From NCBI GenBank assembly GCA_964036045.1, contig OZ038390.1:1734045-1798044 (forward strand): a DNA stretch of 64,000 bases, in the 5' to 3' direction. The position numbers and the translations under genes were made by a program. Source of the DNA: Eutreptiella sp. 'Long Island Sound 2002'. Lineage: Eukaryota; Euglenozoa; Euglenophyceae; Eutreptiales; Eutreptiaceae. How positions within the stretch are numbered: position 1 is the first letter of the stretch; the number at the start of each line of letters is the position of its first letter. Positions 52,679-64,000 of the stretch are shown here, in pieces. Under the pieces are notes generated by a model. That model worked only from the letters and a program-made list of their open reading frames with translations, was not told the origin of the DNA and ran no database searches.

Positions 52679-53838
52679 ACCGAGCTGGTGGAACCGATCT
52701 TGGTTTTATAACCCTTTTTAGTGTCTAGGGTGGACCTACCAGGTTTAGCAGCAAGCAAGCAGCAAGCAGCAAGCAAGCAAGCAAGCAAGCAGCACGCGCG
52801 AAATGGGGAAAAATCAGAACTCCGTCGAGGTGCTTCAGATTCGGCTCAAATTTTGGTGGATGATACCTATGGGTGTGAAGTACAATCACACAAAGTTTGA
52901 GCAAGAAACTCGACGGTGGCGGCCGGGAACGGGATTCGCAAGTGGCGGACCTCAGTTTCAAAAACTGCAGTTTAGGGCCAAAAACAGCCATTTATGGGCC
53001 AAAAAAGCCGTGGAACACATTCAAAACGGCCAAACGAAGGGAAACGGTGGGTACACTGCAAGTGTGGCTTGACTTCCCCGTGTCAACGAGCTCTTTGCGG
53101 CCCTCTAACTCCATGATATGTCCCGGAAACGGCCCAAAAAGGCCCCCACAAGCTCCAAATGCCAACAGCCACACACCAAGAATAGGCCATATATTTGGCT
53201 ACATGGCTCAAAATGCGATTCCGAGGGCACCTAATCCACCCGCAACCCCCCACTTTTTGTGGTTTCCACCACTCAGACTTGCCCAAACGGACGCCTAGAC
53301 CCCAATACCTAGGCCCACTAGGCTGCGGCAAGCTGCAAGCTCAAGCCCAAACAGGTGGGTGCCTAAATGGGTCAACAGGGTCCAGTAGGGGCAAAAAGAT
53401 GACTTTTCTCATAAATGATCCTAGACCATGTGCCACGCTAAAACAAGTGTTTTTGGACCGTTTTGAGTTTGTGGTGGCCCATTTTGGTCCTCCTAAAATC
53501 CCAAAATGCCTTGAAAATCGGCTGTTTTGGGACCAAAAATGGGTCAACAATGGGTCAAAAACGCATTTTTCCAAACCTCATCCTAGACCATTTGGGGTGC
53601 ACCAACGGGTGGTGAAATGAGCCCATTTTGAGCCCATTTTGGGGGCATTTTGGCCCCTCACAAGTCCAAAAAAGCCTTGAAAGTGGGCCTCGTGGTGATG
53701 GGGTTCACTTGCAAGCTGATTTCACTTTGTCAAGAGCCATCAATGTGTGAATCCTTCTTGATGTCCCTCACCAGTCATAGCTGATGTTCCCTCCCCCACC
53801 AGCTCGGTCCCAATATTCCGTCTTGATTAGGGTTAGCC
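52663..53838. repeat. 1.18-kb tandem repeat, unit 1
   Basis: It starts in TTAGGGTCACCGAGCTGG, passes an AAGC-rich microsatellite (about 52748-52795), and ends GTCTTGATTAGGGTTAG. Unit 2 follows directly with high identity. It is unrelated to the LTR elements. Frames in it are not conserved as protein: both units share sequence, not just codons. Confidence 0.85.
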
Positions 53839-53850
53839 CTAGGGTTAGGG
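53827..53850 (+). repeat. TTAGGG-like telomeric motif, second
   Basis: GATTAGGGTTAG, CCC, TAGGGTTAGGGTCACC at the junction of the two 1.18-kb units. Confidence 0.5.
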
Positions 53851-53919
53851 TCACCGAGCTGGTGGAACCAGTCTTGGTTTATAACCCTTTTTAGTGTCTA
53901 GGGTGGACCTACCGGGTTT

Positions 53920-53950
<31 letters not shown>

Positions 53951-55026
53951 GCAAGCAGCAAGCAGCAAGCAGCAAGCAGCACGCGCGAAATGGGTAAAAA
54001 TCAGAACTCCGTCGTCGTGCTTCGGATTCGGCTCAAATTTTGGTGCATGATACCAATGGGTGTGAAGTACAATCACACAAAGTTTGAGCAATAAACTCAA
54101 CAATGGCGGCCGAGAACGGGTTTCGCAAGTGGCGGACCTTAGTTTCAAAAACTGCAGTTTAGGGCCAAAAACAGCCATTTCGGGGCCAAACAAGCCCTGG
54201 AACACATTCAAAATGGCCAAACCAAGGAAAACGGTGGGTACACTGCAAGTGTGGCTTGACTTCCCCGTGTCAACGAGCTCTTTGCGGCCCTCTAACTCCA
54301 TGATATGTCCCTGAAACGGCCCAAAAAGGCCCCCAGAAGCTCCAAATGCCGACAGCCACAAACCAAGAATAGGCCATATCTTTGGCTACATGGCTCAAAA
54401 TGCAATTCCGAGGGCACCTACTCCACCCGCAACCCCCCACTTTTTGTGGTTTCCACCACTCAGAATTGCCCAAACGGACGCCTAGGCCCCAATACCTAGG
54501 CCCACTAGGCTGCGGCAAGCTGCAAGCTCAAGCCCAAATAGGTGGGCGCCCAAATGGGTCAACAGGGTCCAGTAGGAGCAAAAAGATGACTTTTCTCAAA
54601 AATGATCCTAGACCATGTGCCACGCTAAAACAAGTGTTTTTGGACCGTTTTGAGCTTGTGGTGGCCCATTTTGGTCCTCCGAAAATCCCAAAATGCCTTG
54701 AAAATCGGCTGTTTTGGGACCAAAAATGGGTCAACAATGGGTCAAAAACGCAGTTTTCCAAACCTCATCCTAGACCATTTGGGGTGCACCAACGGGTGGT
54801 GAAATGAGCCCATTTTGAGCCCATTTTGGGGGCATTTTGGCCCCTCACAAGTCCAAAAAGCCTTGAAAGTGGGCCTCGTGGTGATGGGGTTGACTTGCAA
54901 GCTGATTTCACTTTGTCAGGAGCCATCAATGTCTGAATCATTCTTGATGTCCCTCACCAGTCATAGCTGATGTTCCCTCCCCCACCAGCTCGGTCCCAAT
55001 ATTCAGTCTTGATTAGGGTTAGGGTT
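53839..55026. repeat. 1.18-kb tandem repeat, unit 2
   Basis: Second unit with the same order. Its microsatellite is a longer AGC/AAGC run (about 53920-53985). It ends at GATTAGGGTTAGGG (55013-55026), beyond which the similarity stops. Confidence 0.85.
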
Positions 55027-55806
55027 TTCTCTAGGGACACTTGCTGGTGGCCGACCCGGCACCACTATCTTTCAAAACCCGGGGGGGGGGGGGGGGGGGC
55101 TGGGGGGTGTCGCATACAAGGACCGGGCCCAGCCGCCCCCCCGTGGCTATCGCTATTTGGGATGAAAAAAAAGCTTTGTACATCAACTCTGGTCTGATTG
55201 AGTGCCCTCAATTTGTGAAACTCTTTGGGCTGCTTCCTTGTTGTGCTTATGATGTCCACATGCACCAAGTTCAGGTCTAAGCCCTGGATGCAGAGATCTA
55301 TAATGGTGGCTTCAGACTTGGTGTCGAATCAGGGCACCCATGGTCACAACCAACCATACAAAGCGTGATCAAACACCAATCTGTGGCATAAAATTCGTCA
55401 ACATTTTTCAACAACTTTTAAACGCGATTGTGGTCCATTTGCATAACACAAAAAAAACCCGAAAACCTTTTAAATTTTCATGAATTTCTGACAACCACTC
55501 TAATATCCAGAAAATTTAAGTCATTGGTGTGCTAAGTGCACATATCCAACATGTAACATGGATGATTGCACGCAATGGGAGGGAGGGAGGGAAGAAATCA
55601 CAGAGCACCACCCTCCATCCTCACCCCATGGCAGGCAAACTGCACCACATCCCACATGGCAACAATGGAGTTCTGAGTTCTAGTCTGCACCACCTGTTTG
55701 ACTTCCTCACAATGCAAGCATTATGCTTTCACGAAGGCAACCTCTGCCCTCATGGACCGCTTGCCTGTACTCAAAATTACACTCGACACCATGGCACTTT
55801 CCACAC
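55027..55806. other. Sequence downstream of the eIF3e gene
   Basis: It contains a 19-base G run (55081-55099) and ordinary mixed sequence. The 3' UTR of eIF3e should lie at its upper end. A TGTAA word (minus strand, 55777-55781), the poly(A) signal of many green algae, lies only 26 bases after the stop and may be chance. Confidence 0.3.
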
Positions 55807-55953
55807 TTAGTACGCCAATCCTCGCTGCTTCTGGTCTCCTGACTGCATTTTAGATGAAAGGGCCTCAGTCAGCATCAAAGTGCGGACGCTCAAATTCTTA
55901 GTCTTCTCTTTCACCAGCTGATACACATTTGTAGCTTGAGAGTCCATGATCAC
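55807..55953 (-). CDS. eIF3e: eIF3e last exon
   Basis: 147 bp, 48 codons and TAA (55807-55809). Acceptor TTTCAG before GTG ATC ATG. It encodes the end of the PCI domain and a short divergent tail (...G-L-A-Y). Confidence 0.9.
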   Translation of the reverse strand: MIMDSQATNVYQLVKEKTKNLSVRTLMLTEALSSKMQSGDQKQRGLAY

Positions 55954-58900
55954 CTGAAACAACATGGGAAACAAATCGCACATCAGGAGTGTTAATTATT
56001 GAGACATTTGAACCAATCATTCAATGCTGTCTTGGCTTGTGTGGGCAATCTCCAGTCAACCTGCTGAGCCAAGATCGTGACAAGCTACTGTTAGGCAAAC
56101 CAGCGAACTTCATACATATCACACATTGGCCAATGCACAAAACAATCTCACAACATCCGTGTGACAAAACCATAGATGCACATGGCAGAGCTTGATCAGC
56201 CTCAGAAGGGCACCAAACTCGTGGTATAGGGCCATGAGCCATGCACGTGCAGTGCGGAACCAAACACCAACCACACCTGATTGGCCTGAGAATCGATCCT
56301 TGCATCCAGCCGTGCCTGGCGAATCAGATTCACAATCCAGACCTCTGCTTTTTCGCGATCCATACCCAACTTTTCTGTGACAGCACACAACAATGGTCCA
56401 GCAATGGGGCAGCAATGGTCCCCTGCCTGCCCCTTTTGAATCCCTTTCCCCGGACCTCACCTCAAGACGCAGGTTCCCCTCTACCCTGGTCTGTACTACC
56501 ATGCTTCTGAAATGCATTCCTTCACAATTTCTCATGACCATTTTTCTGCAGATTCTGCCAGGGCGGTCCTTAACGGAAAAAAAACAAGTGTTCCGTGACA
56601 CAGTTTCCCAAAAAAGCCCGCGGGCACTCCATGTGTTCAACCATGGTTGGTGGCGATTGGCAGTTGGCGGTTGGCAGCGATTGGCGGTTGGCAGTTGGCA
56701 ACTGGCGGTTGGTGGTGGTTGGTGGTGGTTGGCAGCGGTTGGTGGTTGGTGATTGGTGATTGGTGATTGGTGGCGGTCGGTAGTGGTTGGCGGTTGGCGG
56801 TTGGTCGCTGCTGACGGTTGGTGGCGGTTGGTGGCGGTTGGTGGTTGGCGGTTGGTGGCGGTTAGTGGTTGGTGGGAGTTGGCGGTTGGCGGTTGGTGGT
56901 CCCTTGGGGCGGTCTGCTAGGGCGGTCCTCAACAACAAAAAAAAATCTGGTTCCTTAAGGACCGCCCTGGATTCTGGTTCCTTCTTCGTCAGGCCAAGAG
57001 GGTGCTGCGCTCTAAGCCCATCATGCAGCATTAAAGGAGGACCATCCAGACCTGCAAGCCTCTTCCCTACCTGCAGCACCGAAATGGGCAGGGACGCAAA
57101 GGGGAAGCATCTGACGACATGGAGGGCAAGTACAGCGAGCAAAGTGTGCCACACGGTGCAGGAGTGGCCGATTGGCCATTGTACACGCTGTGAAGTGAAA
57201 GGCGGTGGATGACACGCGACCATTGGTTTCCAGGTTTTGGATGCACCGTATTTTGAAGCCTTTCCCAACACCGTTTGAAACTCCGGAAGCCCACGGAGGT
57301 GCCCAACATGGTCCTGGGCCCATCCCCATGTGAGGCGGCACCACGGGTGTTGAGGTCACAAGGCTGCAACAACAGCGCCCTCTTCAAGGACGAACATTGA
57401 ACGCCGATGTACCCAGACCTTTATTACAAATTGGAGGTCCACCCTTTTTTTTGGCCGCTGACCAAGCCCCGCAGAGCCATTTCCTGCCACCCTCACCGCC
57501 GCGGCCGTGATGGGGTGTGTGGATGACAATGCCCTGTTCTGCAATCGCATGGGCGGCGCCCTTTGTGCAGGCCTCCTGTCCACATGTTGTGACCTGAAAT
57601 CCGATCCCAATGGCCTCTCGCACCCATTCCATCAATGCTGGTCAAAAGCGGCCGTCTTGGGGATCCACAGGCCACCCCCCCCCCCCTCCCAGACCGTTGC
57701 CCTTGGGGGGGGGGGGGTCCTGGGCCGCTCCGGGTCTCCGGATTGTCATTGCAGGCCTTTGGGGGGCCACACAGTTGGAGTAGGGGGTCTGAAAGGGCAG
57801 GCGCGTGGCCTCTGAGGCCGAGCAAACAAATGACATGCACGACAATTGCCCAGAGCCCTGGCCAGGCCTTTGCTCAGTGGGGGGGGGGGGGGGGGGTGAG
57901 GAGCCTTGTGGATGGTGCTGGGTCCTACTCAGTTCCCCATAGGGCGGGGCTCCTTCCTACTGAGCTGACTGGCATGTGGGGCTGGATCCTACTGAGATCC
58001 CTGCATCAGGGCAGGGGGTCAGCCCAGCCCCCACCCCCACTGAGCAAAGGCCTGGCCCTGGCGCAGAGGCGGGAACGGAGTGCAGAACACCTGCAACCAT
58101 TCCAATGTCAATGACCGAGTGGATGCGGCAGTAGTTCTCAAAGATGGTGAGCTTTGCGTTCTCCACAAACTCCTCCAGGCAGGGGACCAAAAAGAAATCA
58201 TTCTGCAGCACCACCTGCCGCCGGACGTGGGAGAGCGTGGCAGGGTGTGGCTTGCGGGAGGAATCTCTGCTTCGTGTGCGGCCAGCCCAACCGCCCCCAA
58301 CCGCTTTGAGAAAACCCTGCCTTAGGGTCCGGCCCCCTGGTGCTTGAGACGGTGCCACTGGTTGGCAGCTGGCTCACTAGGTAGCGGACCATCCTAACTC
58401 GTAAAAGTGGCGGGAAGTTATCTCTGCCATGAGTACCCCTTTGGGTAAGGTTTTTCGACAAGGCACCCCAGCGGACTGAAAAGCATCCGGGCCACCCATC
58501 GTGACGGGTTCTGGCCCTCATGTAAAGCCCCATCTTGGGACCACCAACCGGGTCAAAAAGTTATCAAAAAAGCTGTTCTCCAAAAACGAGCGCAGACCAG
58601 ATCAGTCTCTTGCATGTGCTCGGCCTGTGGGGCCCTGTGCCGTTTTTGAGCACGTCGGCACCCGGTTTGGCGGTCCGCGGGGTCCCAAACAGCCCGGCAA
58701 ACGGGCCATTTTGGGACCGAAATCGGGTCAAACAGCGGTCGGAAACACATTTTGTCGAGCAGTGACGGAACATCTGGTGCTCCATCCGCCCTGAAAACTT
58801 CCTCCAAGGAAGGAACACCTTGAAGGACCCTGCTACTTGTACTGGACATTACTTGAGAGCCTTCTCGGAATCGGGGACCAAAGCCTTCCACCCCTACGAT

Positions 58901-61900
58901 CGTCCCATAGCTCGATATGGTAGCGAACACAACACATCGTTAGGGTGAGCTAAATCTGATGCCAAAGGATGCAGCAGGAACTGCCACGCCTGTGGTTGTC
59001 CACCACCACCCGGGGCAACACACCGCAAACTCAGTCCGGGTGAGGGGCGGGGCACGGCGCGGGAGGGCCGCGTCAGGCCAAACAAATCGGACCAATGAAC
59101 CCGTGATGCGAGGCGGGGCGGGGCGGGGCGGGGCGCCGTTCTGACGCAGGAGGCGAGGAAATGCCCTGGAGTCCAGAGAATCACCACGGGCCAGATTGCC
59201 TCCCTTTGCCTCTACTGCGTGGCCATGCGGAGGGGGGAGTGCCGTGGTGGGCACATCATAACCCACAGGCATCAGCGGCAGCCCAGGCGCGCGCGCGCGC
59301 GTGCACGTCCGTGGGCACCATCAGCGGTTGCTGGTTTGGCATGGGCACAGGAAAATTGGCTTGCGCGCGGGGGGAGGGGGGGTCCTGAGGTAGCCCAACA
59401 CATATGACTCAAAATGATCCCCCACAATGCGCTGATCATTTGCAGGTATGTATCGTGGGGGGGGGGGGGGGGATGTTTGTTGAAAAAAAAATCTTCCAGG
59501 CCGCTTTGCGGCGCAGCTGGTGAGTCATCATTGGAGGTTTAGACTGGCCTCTTGGGACTGGCCTGTCACAAGAGCCCCTTTCCCAGACCCCCCCCCCCCC
59601 CGCAAAAGCCAACTTTCCCCACGCCCATTCAATGTCCACAGTGCCTGAATTGCCGGGAGTAAACTGCGAACTAGTGACCAGGGGTGAGACCGAAACGAAA
59701 AGAAACGAATTGAAATGACAGACGAAAGCCGGTGCAGAAACCAATGGGGGGGTTGTGCGGGCCAAATATGTGTAGAAAAAACAATTCAGGGGGGCAACTA
59801 GAGAAAGTCCCCTGGAGCCCCACGTGCCCACATCGTGGCGTCTGATGAACCCACTCCATTTTGTAGAGTCCTGGTGTGACTTTCAACGGCCCTGTTTGAT
59901 TGACCCCCCAACTGAATGAATTGCATGGACCCGGTGGACTGAACCAGTTCAGTGTCCATGCACGATTTTCTCGGTTGTCACTCCCTGAGTAGCCCCTGAG
60001 TAATCGCTGAGTGGCCCCTGAGTGACCCCTGAGTGACCGTTGAGTAACCGCTGAATAACCGTTGAGTAACCGTTGGGTAACCGTTGAGTAACCGTTGAGT
60101 AACCGCTGAGTAACCGTTGAGTAACCGTTGAGTAACCACTGAGGGGCGGGAGGATTGAAGAGGGAAACATGCAGATGGGCCAAACCAGCACAAAATGGGC
60201 ATGCAACGCAACACCCGCCCCTCTGGACCAGGGTCACATTGATTCTCGACTGTCAGACCTGGTGAACCCTTAAATGCAGAACGCGCAGGCCCCTCGAGGT
60301 ACCCACACGTAATGGAAAGGGGGGGCGGGGGCTAGACCACGAAGACATGCAGAGAAACTGGTCCCAGACATGCGGTACCAACTCAGCGGAGATACTTGGG
60401 CCTCTGGATGAGAGGCGGTGTGGACACGTGCCGTGGCCAGTCTGTCAGTAGCGGATCTCAGCTTGCGGCGGGTATCCGCCAACGCACACGCCGGCGGCCC
60501 GCACTGCCAGGGGGGCCACCGGGCCCGCTTGGGCAGGGCATACCTCACAAGCGGCCAACTTCTCCTGCGCCAGGTCGAAGTTGTAGTCGACGTACAACGC
60601 GTGCACAAACTCCGTGATGGGGTCGCGGTAGTTGCCGTACTCCTGCTCGATCACCCGGACCTGTCACGAAATCGCGGGACTGTGTACGACGATCGCAGGG
60701 ATTCCTGGCAGCGAGCCACGGTTGTCGTGCCGCTGTGCGGCACGCACGCAATCGATTCCACGATGCAACCGACGTCCTGGAAGCGGAACCTCCAAAAACC
60801 GATCGGCGACCGCTGTCAGTTACCGCTCACCGTGCGCGGCCACCACCACCTCAGCTGCCGTCGGTCCACCGCCACCAGGGCGCACACAGGGCACTGGGCG
60901 CATGGAGTTTACCTTCTGCAGAGCTTCTGTCACAGGTGGCCATCTCTGGCCATTGCTTAAGGACCCCCCTCCCGGGGGGGGGGGGGGGGGCGGATTGTTT
61001 GGGGCCCCAGCCAGCCCCGGCCCTTCCCTGCTCCCTTATCGCTGGTGTGGGTTTTTCTCCCAAGGGTTCGTGGGCTCCAGTAGTTGGCCACCACCAACCT
61101 TTGGTGCCATACATCCGGATGGGACGGGGGGGGGGGGGGGTCAACGACATTTCCGAGGTTCTTGGGGCGTTGTTGAATCCCTGGTTTATTCAAGAGCATT
61201 TTGAATATGCACAAGTCTGGGGGGGTACAATCCCATTCCCCATCGACTGTGCGAGTGTGAGTCATGAAATGCGGCATTTTGGCGCTGAAGCCGATGAAGG
61301 CACCCGACGAGCAGTGTAAGACCTGGGCACTTGAGCACCTGGGCTTGTGACAACCACAACCTTTGAAATGCCTCAGGATATGCCCTGCCGCCAGTACGTT
61401 CATGGGCAACACTGCTCCCCTTGGGCTGAGGTCGGCCAGTCAAGAGGGGAGGGCAGGGCCCTACCTGCAACTGCCCCCCAGCGGCACCTGCCCCACGAGA
61501 CAAGCATTTGGACAATGTCCGGGGTGCAGGTGCTGCAATGAGCCCTGCCAGTGCCCGCACCCCCTGCCTGTTGCGGCTGTCCTGATGGTTGTCGATGCTC
61601 CACCCGCAATCAGGTGTGCGCTGTTCTTAACGGGTTGGGACCTGCACACTATTGGTCCACAGAGTCAAGGGCAAGGAGCGCAACGCTGGCGCAGGGAAGG
61701 CAATGTCCACCCGTCTTCCCAACCCCAATTTTCCTCGGACCGGTAAACGACTCGTCAATTGGGCGTTGCACGCATCTGTCCGGCTCATCAATGTCAAGTG
61801 TAAAAGACTTCATTTTGCTGCACTGTGATCAGAAAAAAAGTGAAAAAGAGGACGCAGGATTTTCCCTTCGGAGGCGGCAAGCACCGGTGCTGCACGGCCC

Positions 61901-62308
61901 CCACTGGCGTTACAGGTCATTGCTGAGAGTCTCACCAGAGGCGCTTCCTTCAACTGCGCAAGGGCCACTGCAGCGGTGCCTCCTGCCCCTGCCCAGGGAT
62001 ACATCAGAAAAGAAGGCACCTCAGAGGCGGCCCCAGAAGCGGTTAGACAGGCGGTTGAAGAAGGTTGCCAAAGCGGTTGGGGGGCGGCTACTGTGCTGCG
62101 CCCCCCGGAGGCCCCCCCCCCCCTCCAAAGCATCCCTGCCCCTGCCCCCCAATTCCTTCCACCGCAACCAAACAACCGCAAGGAATCTCCCCAAGGCCTT
62201 GGGCATACCAACTCCTTGATTTGCCCTCGCTTCTTCTTATTCGTGATGCACGCAGTCGCGAGATACCGCAGGATGTGAGGGCAGGTCGTCTGAATCGCAT
62301 TCATGTAC
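55807..62308 (-). CDS. eIF3e: Translation initiation factor eIF3 subunit E, 3' part of gene (five exons, 5' end outside)
   Basis: Spliced minus-strand gene, exons 62308-62209, 60660-60544, 58214-58091, 56374-56277 and 55953-55807. They total 586 bp and give 194 codons plus stop. All junctions are GT-AG, all phases agree, and the joined product aligns without gaps to eIF3e from about residue 255 of the ~445-residue human protein to near its end. Landmarks are [55 protein letters not shown] and VIM...[10 protein letters not shown]. This covers the PCI domain, through which eIF3e joins the eIF3 scaffold that binds the 40S ribosome. The C terminus reads VIM and NV as in plants rather than VVM as in animals. 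Introns are 1548, 2329, 1716 and 323 bp and carry minisatellites and G/C runs. The upstream exons must lie beyond 64000. Confidence 0.93.
56277..56374 (-). CDS. eIF3e: eIF3e exon with the WIVNLIR motif
   Basis: 98 bp between acceptor TGTCACAG and donor CAG-GTGTGG. The first two bases complete the Glu codon split with the preceding exon. It encodes the most conserved winged-helix part of the PCI domain. Confidence 0.92.
56644..56901. repeat. GGTTGGY minisatellite in an eIF3e intron
   Basis: About 260 bp of degenerate 6-9 bp units built on GGTTGGCG/GGTTGGTG, inside the 1716-bp intron between exons 58214-58091 and 56374-56277. Confidence 0.85.
58091..58214 (-). CDS. eIF3e: eIF3e exon with the NDFFLV motif
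   Basis: 124 bp, acceptor CGGCAG, donor GCAG-GTGTTC. 41 codons plus one base that joins the next exon. Confidence 0.92.
59984..60143. repeat. 11-bp minisatellite TTGAGTAACCG in an eIF3e intron
   Basis: About 14 copies of TTGAGTAACCG and variants (CTGAGTGACCC and others), purer toward the right, in the 2329-bp intron. Confidence 0.88.
60544..60660 (-). CDS. eIF3e: eIF3e exon with the DPITEF motif
   Basis: 117 bp, exactly 39 codons, acceptor GTGACAG and donor GAG-GTATGC. Phase 0 on both sides. Confidence 0.92.
60974..61140. repeat. Pair of long G runs in an eIF3e intron
   Basis: G17 at 60974-60990 and G15 at 61126-61140. Other runs of 12 or more in the host part: G at 50875, 52096, 55081, 57705, 57879, 59457, 62692, 63629, 63740 and 63882; C at 57675, 59588, 62112 and 62881. 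Confidence 0.85.
62209..62308 (-). CDS. eIF3e: eIF3e exon with the [14 protein letters not shown] motif (first exon in the window)
   Basis: 100 bp, acceptor TTTCAG, donor TTG-GTATGC. It starts with the last base of a split codon, so at least one more exon lies upstream. Confidence 0.92.
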
Positions 62309-64000
62309 CTGAAACAGCCGATATGCCCCACCGTCCGCCCCACGGATCACCGAGGGGTACACCAGCTTTTGACCCAAGTGGAACCAGAGGTGCATTGCCC
62401 GCACTGCTCCAATGCCACACAGCGTTCATAGGGATGAAGCCCTCATCGTCCACCCCAGACTGGGATGACACTTGGGGGGTGGGGGGTGGGCAGGGATGAA
62501 TTAGAAGGGAGGGTGGGGAGGGGGGGTCTGAAGGGGGAGGGAGGGAGGGAGTTTTGTCTGGGACCCCCCTCCTCCTCGGGTCCCCCTATGGTCTCCGCTG
62601 AAGGCGGGCCAAAAAAATTTTAAATCCTCTTGGCACCGAAGGCGCCAAAGCAAAATTTTGGCTGTCAGCCTCAAACATTGGAAGGGGAGGAGGGGGGGGG
62701 GGGGAGGGTCCATGGGGGGTCCCCCCTCCTCCGACGGTCTACGGCCGTTCAAATACATCGCTGGGGGTGTGGGGTTGCCAAAAAAATGAAGGCTGAGTAA
62801 GTGTGCCGGGTGGTGCATCCGGGTGCACCTGTTCGGAGTTTCAGACGTCAGGGGCTCACAGGTGCTTCAGCTCCTTGGTGCCCCCCCCCCCCCCAAAGGA
62901 ACTCTGGCTATCGCACGTGTGCACACCGGCAGTCAGCACAAAAGCTCAGAAAGAAAATGGGCTCATCAGCGGCCTATCAAACCATCGGTACCGTTCTGTC
63001 ACAGAAGATGGGACACGAAGATGCCAGTGGACAAGCCACTGACGGATGCAAAGCAGTGGTACTGCAGCGGTACACAAAACGCCATCGCTAAGCCGTATCC
63101 ACCCCATGCCCCCCCCCCTGTGACATTCCGTCGCGTTGTTGTTTCTTTACAGGGCCCTGGACAGTCACCCGTTCTTCCCTTCGCATGTTGCGTCGGGTCG
63201 CTGCGTTCTGTCGGCCGCTGCGGCCGGTGCTCCCGCTGGTGTCGTTTCCACGTTCGCGGAGCCCCGTCGTTGGTGTGCCGGGGCTGTGCTGGATGTGGCG
63301 GGATGTGCCGTAGTTGGCGTCCAGTCCCAAGGAGCCGCACCCCCCGTGATCCCCCTGTACTGCCGCCGATGACTGGTTGTCACCCCGCACTCGATACACG
63401 GGTGCCCCGGCACCGATCCCTCACATGAAAGCCGCTGCCCCCGCAGCTCGTGGCCATCCAGTTTGTGACGGCCTGGTCCTGCAGCGGCAGACGGCGTCTC
63501 ACAAACGCACGCTGCACATGAGGACTGTGTCAGCACTCAACTTAGGCACGATAGCAAACCCACCTCTCCCCCTCCCAGCCCCCGCCTTCCCGCTCCTGAA
63601 CAAAGAATGGGCATGCTGGTGCCCGCATGGGGGGGGGGGGGGCAAAAACAGTCAAACGACCCCCGCAACAACCAGCACAACCCCCAATACGCCAACTACT
63701 GGGCGCCGCTAACGCGCAAACGTTGGCCAGAGGCCCCCTGGGGGGGGGGGGGTAGTTGGCGTCCTGGGACCCGCAGAGTCGCACCCCCCGTGAGGGGGAT
63801 GATGCGCAAAAACGGGACTTGGCCTCCCAAGGAGCGCTTTCATGCGTCACTCAGAGGGAGCTGCTTCATGAAACAAGCGGCGGGGGGGGGGGGGCGTGCG
63901 GTTTGCTGCATCACCCCCCTCTCCACTGCTGGGGCACAGGACAAGGGTTCGTGTTGATCTGCATAACCGAGGGCCCTCTATAAGTCACAGCAAACCCTCT
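62309..64000. other. Upstream intron of eIF3e and unassigned sequence
   Basis: At least 1.69 kb without a recognisable exon. I looked for the preceding eIF3e motifs (HPKGRD, LYQPQ, NWDAAM) on the minus strand and did not see them. The stretch holds several G and C runs of 13-14 bases and G-rich low-complexity sequence (62480-62560, 62680-62710). Confidence 0.5.

Noticed and set aside
52342-52721. Gly/Pro/Val-rich frames
   Set aside because: Translation of the G-rich minisatellite in three frames.
55777-55781. TGTAA as the eIF3e poly(A) signal
   Set aside because: A five-base word 26 bases after the stop is easily chance. Mentioned only as a possibility.
1-64000. CRISPR arrays, bacterial operons, rRNA genes
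   Set aside because: No array of spaced repeats, no operon layout and no rRNA sequence seen. The repeats present are LTRs, satellites and minisatellites.

Overview
The window is eukaryotic. About 50.6 kb of it is a nest of long, chromodomain-type Ty3/gypsy LTR retrotransposons. The last ~13 kb is host DNA carrying the 3' part of an intron-containing minus-strand gene for translation initiation factor eIF3e. The spliced eIF3e, its plant-like C-terminal residues, GT-AG introns of 0.3-2.3 kb, GC-rich coding sequence, poly-G tracts and minisatellites suggest a nuclear genome, perhaps of a green-lineage alga. I cannot name the species.

Layout. Three insertions sit inside one another at 1-37564. 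Element C (+ strand, oldest) is cut in its pol gene by element A (+). Bases 1-6 are the end of C's left piece, and 30881-37564 is its right piece. Element A (7-30880, LTRs of about 2.99 kb, gag, pol, chromodomain) is interrupted in gag by element B (minus strand, 6560-17993, 816-bp LTRs with only two differences, almost intact). A also carries a 2.2-kb insert (24875-27106) flanked by a 17-bp direct repeat and containing 6.4 copies of a 212-bp monomer. B and C belong to one family. Element D (minus, 37956-50651) is a separate copy related to A, with 2.36-kb LTRs and open gag and pol frames. The host part (50652-64000) holds a possible C-terminal exon, a G-rich minisatellite, two 1.18-kb repeats bordered by TTAGGG-like motifs, and five eIF3e exons (55807-62308). 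Its introns are full of homopolymer G/C runs and minisatellites.

How the element genes work together. In A, B and D, gag and pol lie in one frame separated by a single stop codon (UAG in A and D, UGA in B), so Gag-Pol is probably made by stop-codon readthrough. Pol order is protease, a conserved extra domain, reverse transcriptase, RNase H, integrase, chromodomain. The extra domain between protease and RT occurs in all three families and resembles the DFAS...NPPF-type (Dam-methylase-like) segment known from DIRS-type elements. It is the best candidate for something undescribed here. B's 3' noncoding region also has unusual interleaved inverted repeats, and its LTRs contain a tRNA-like pol III B box.
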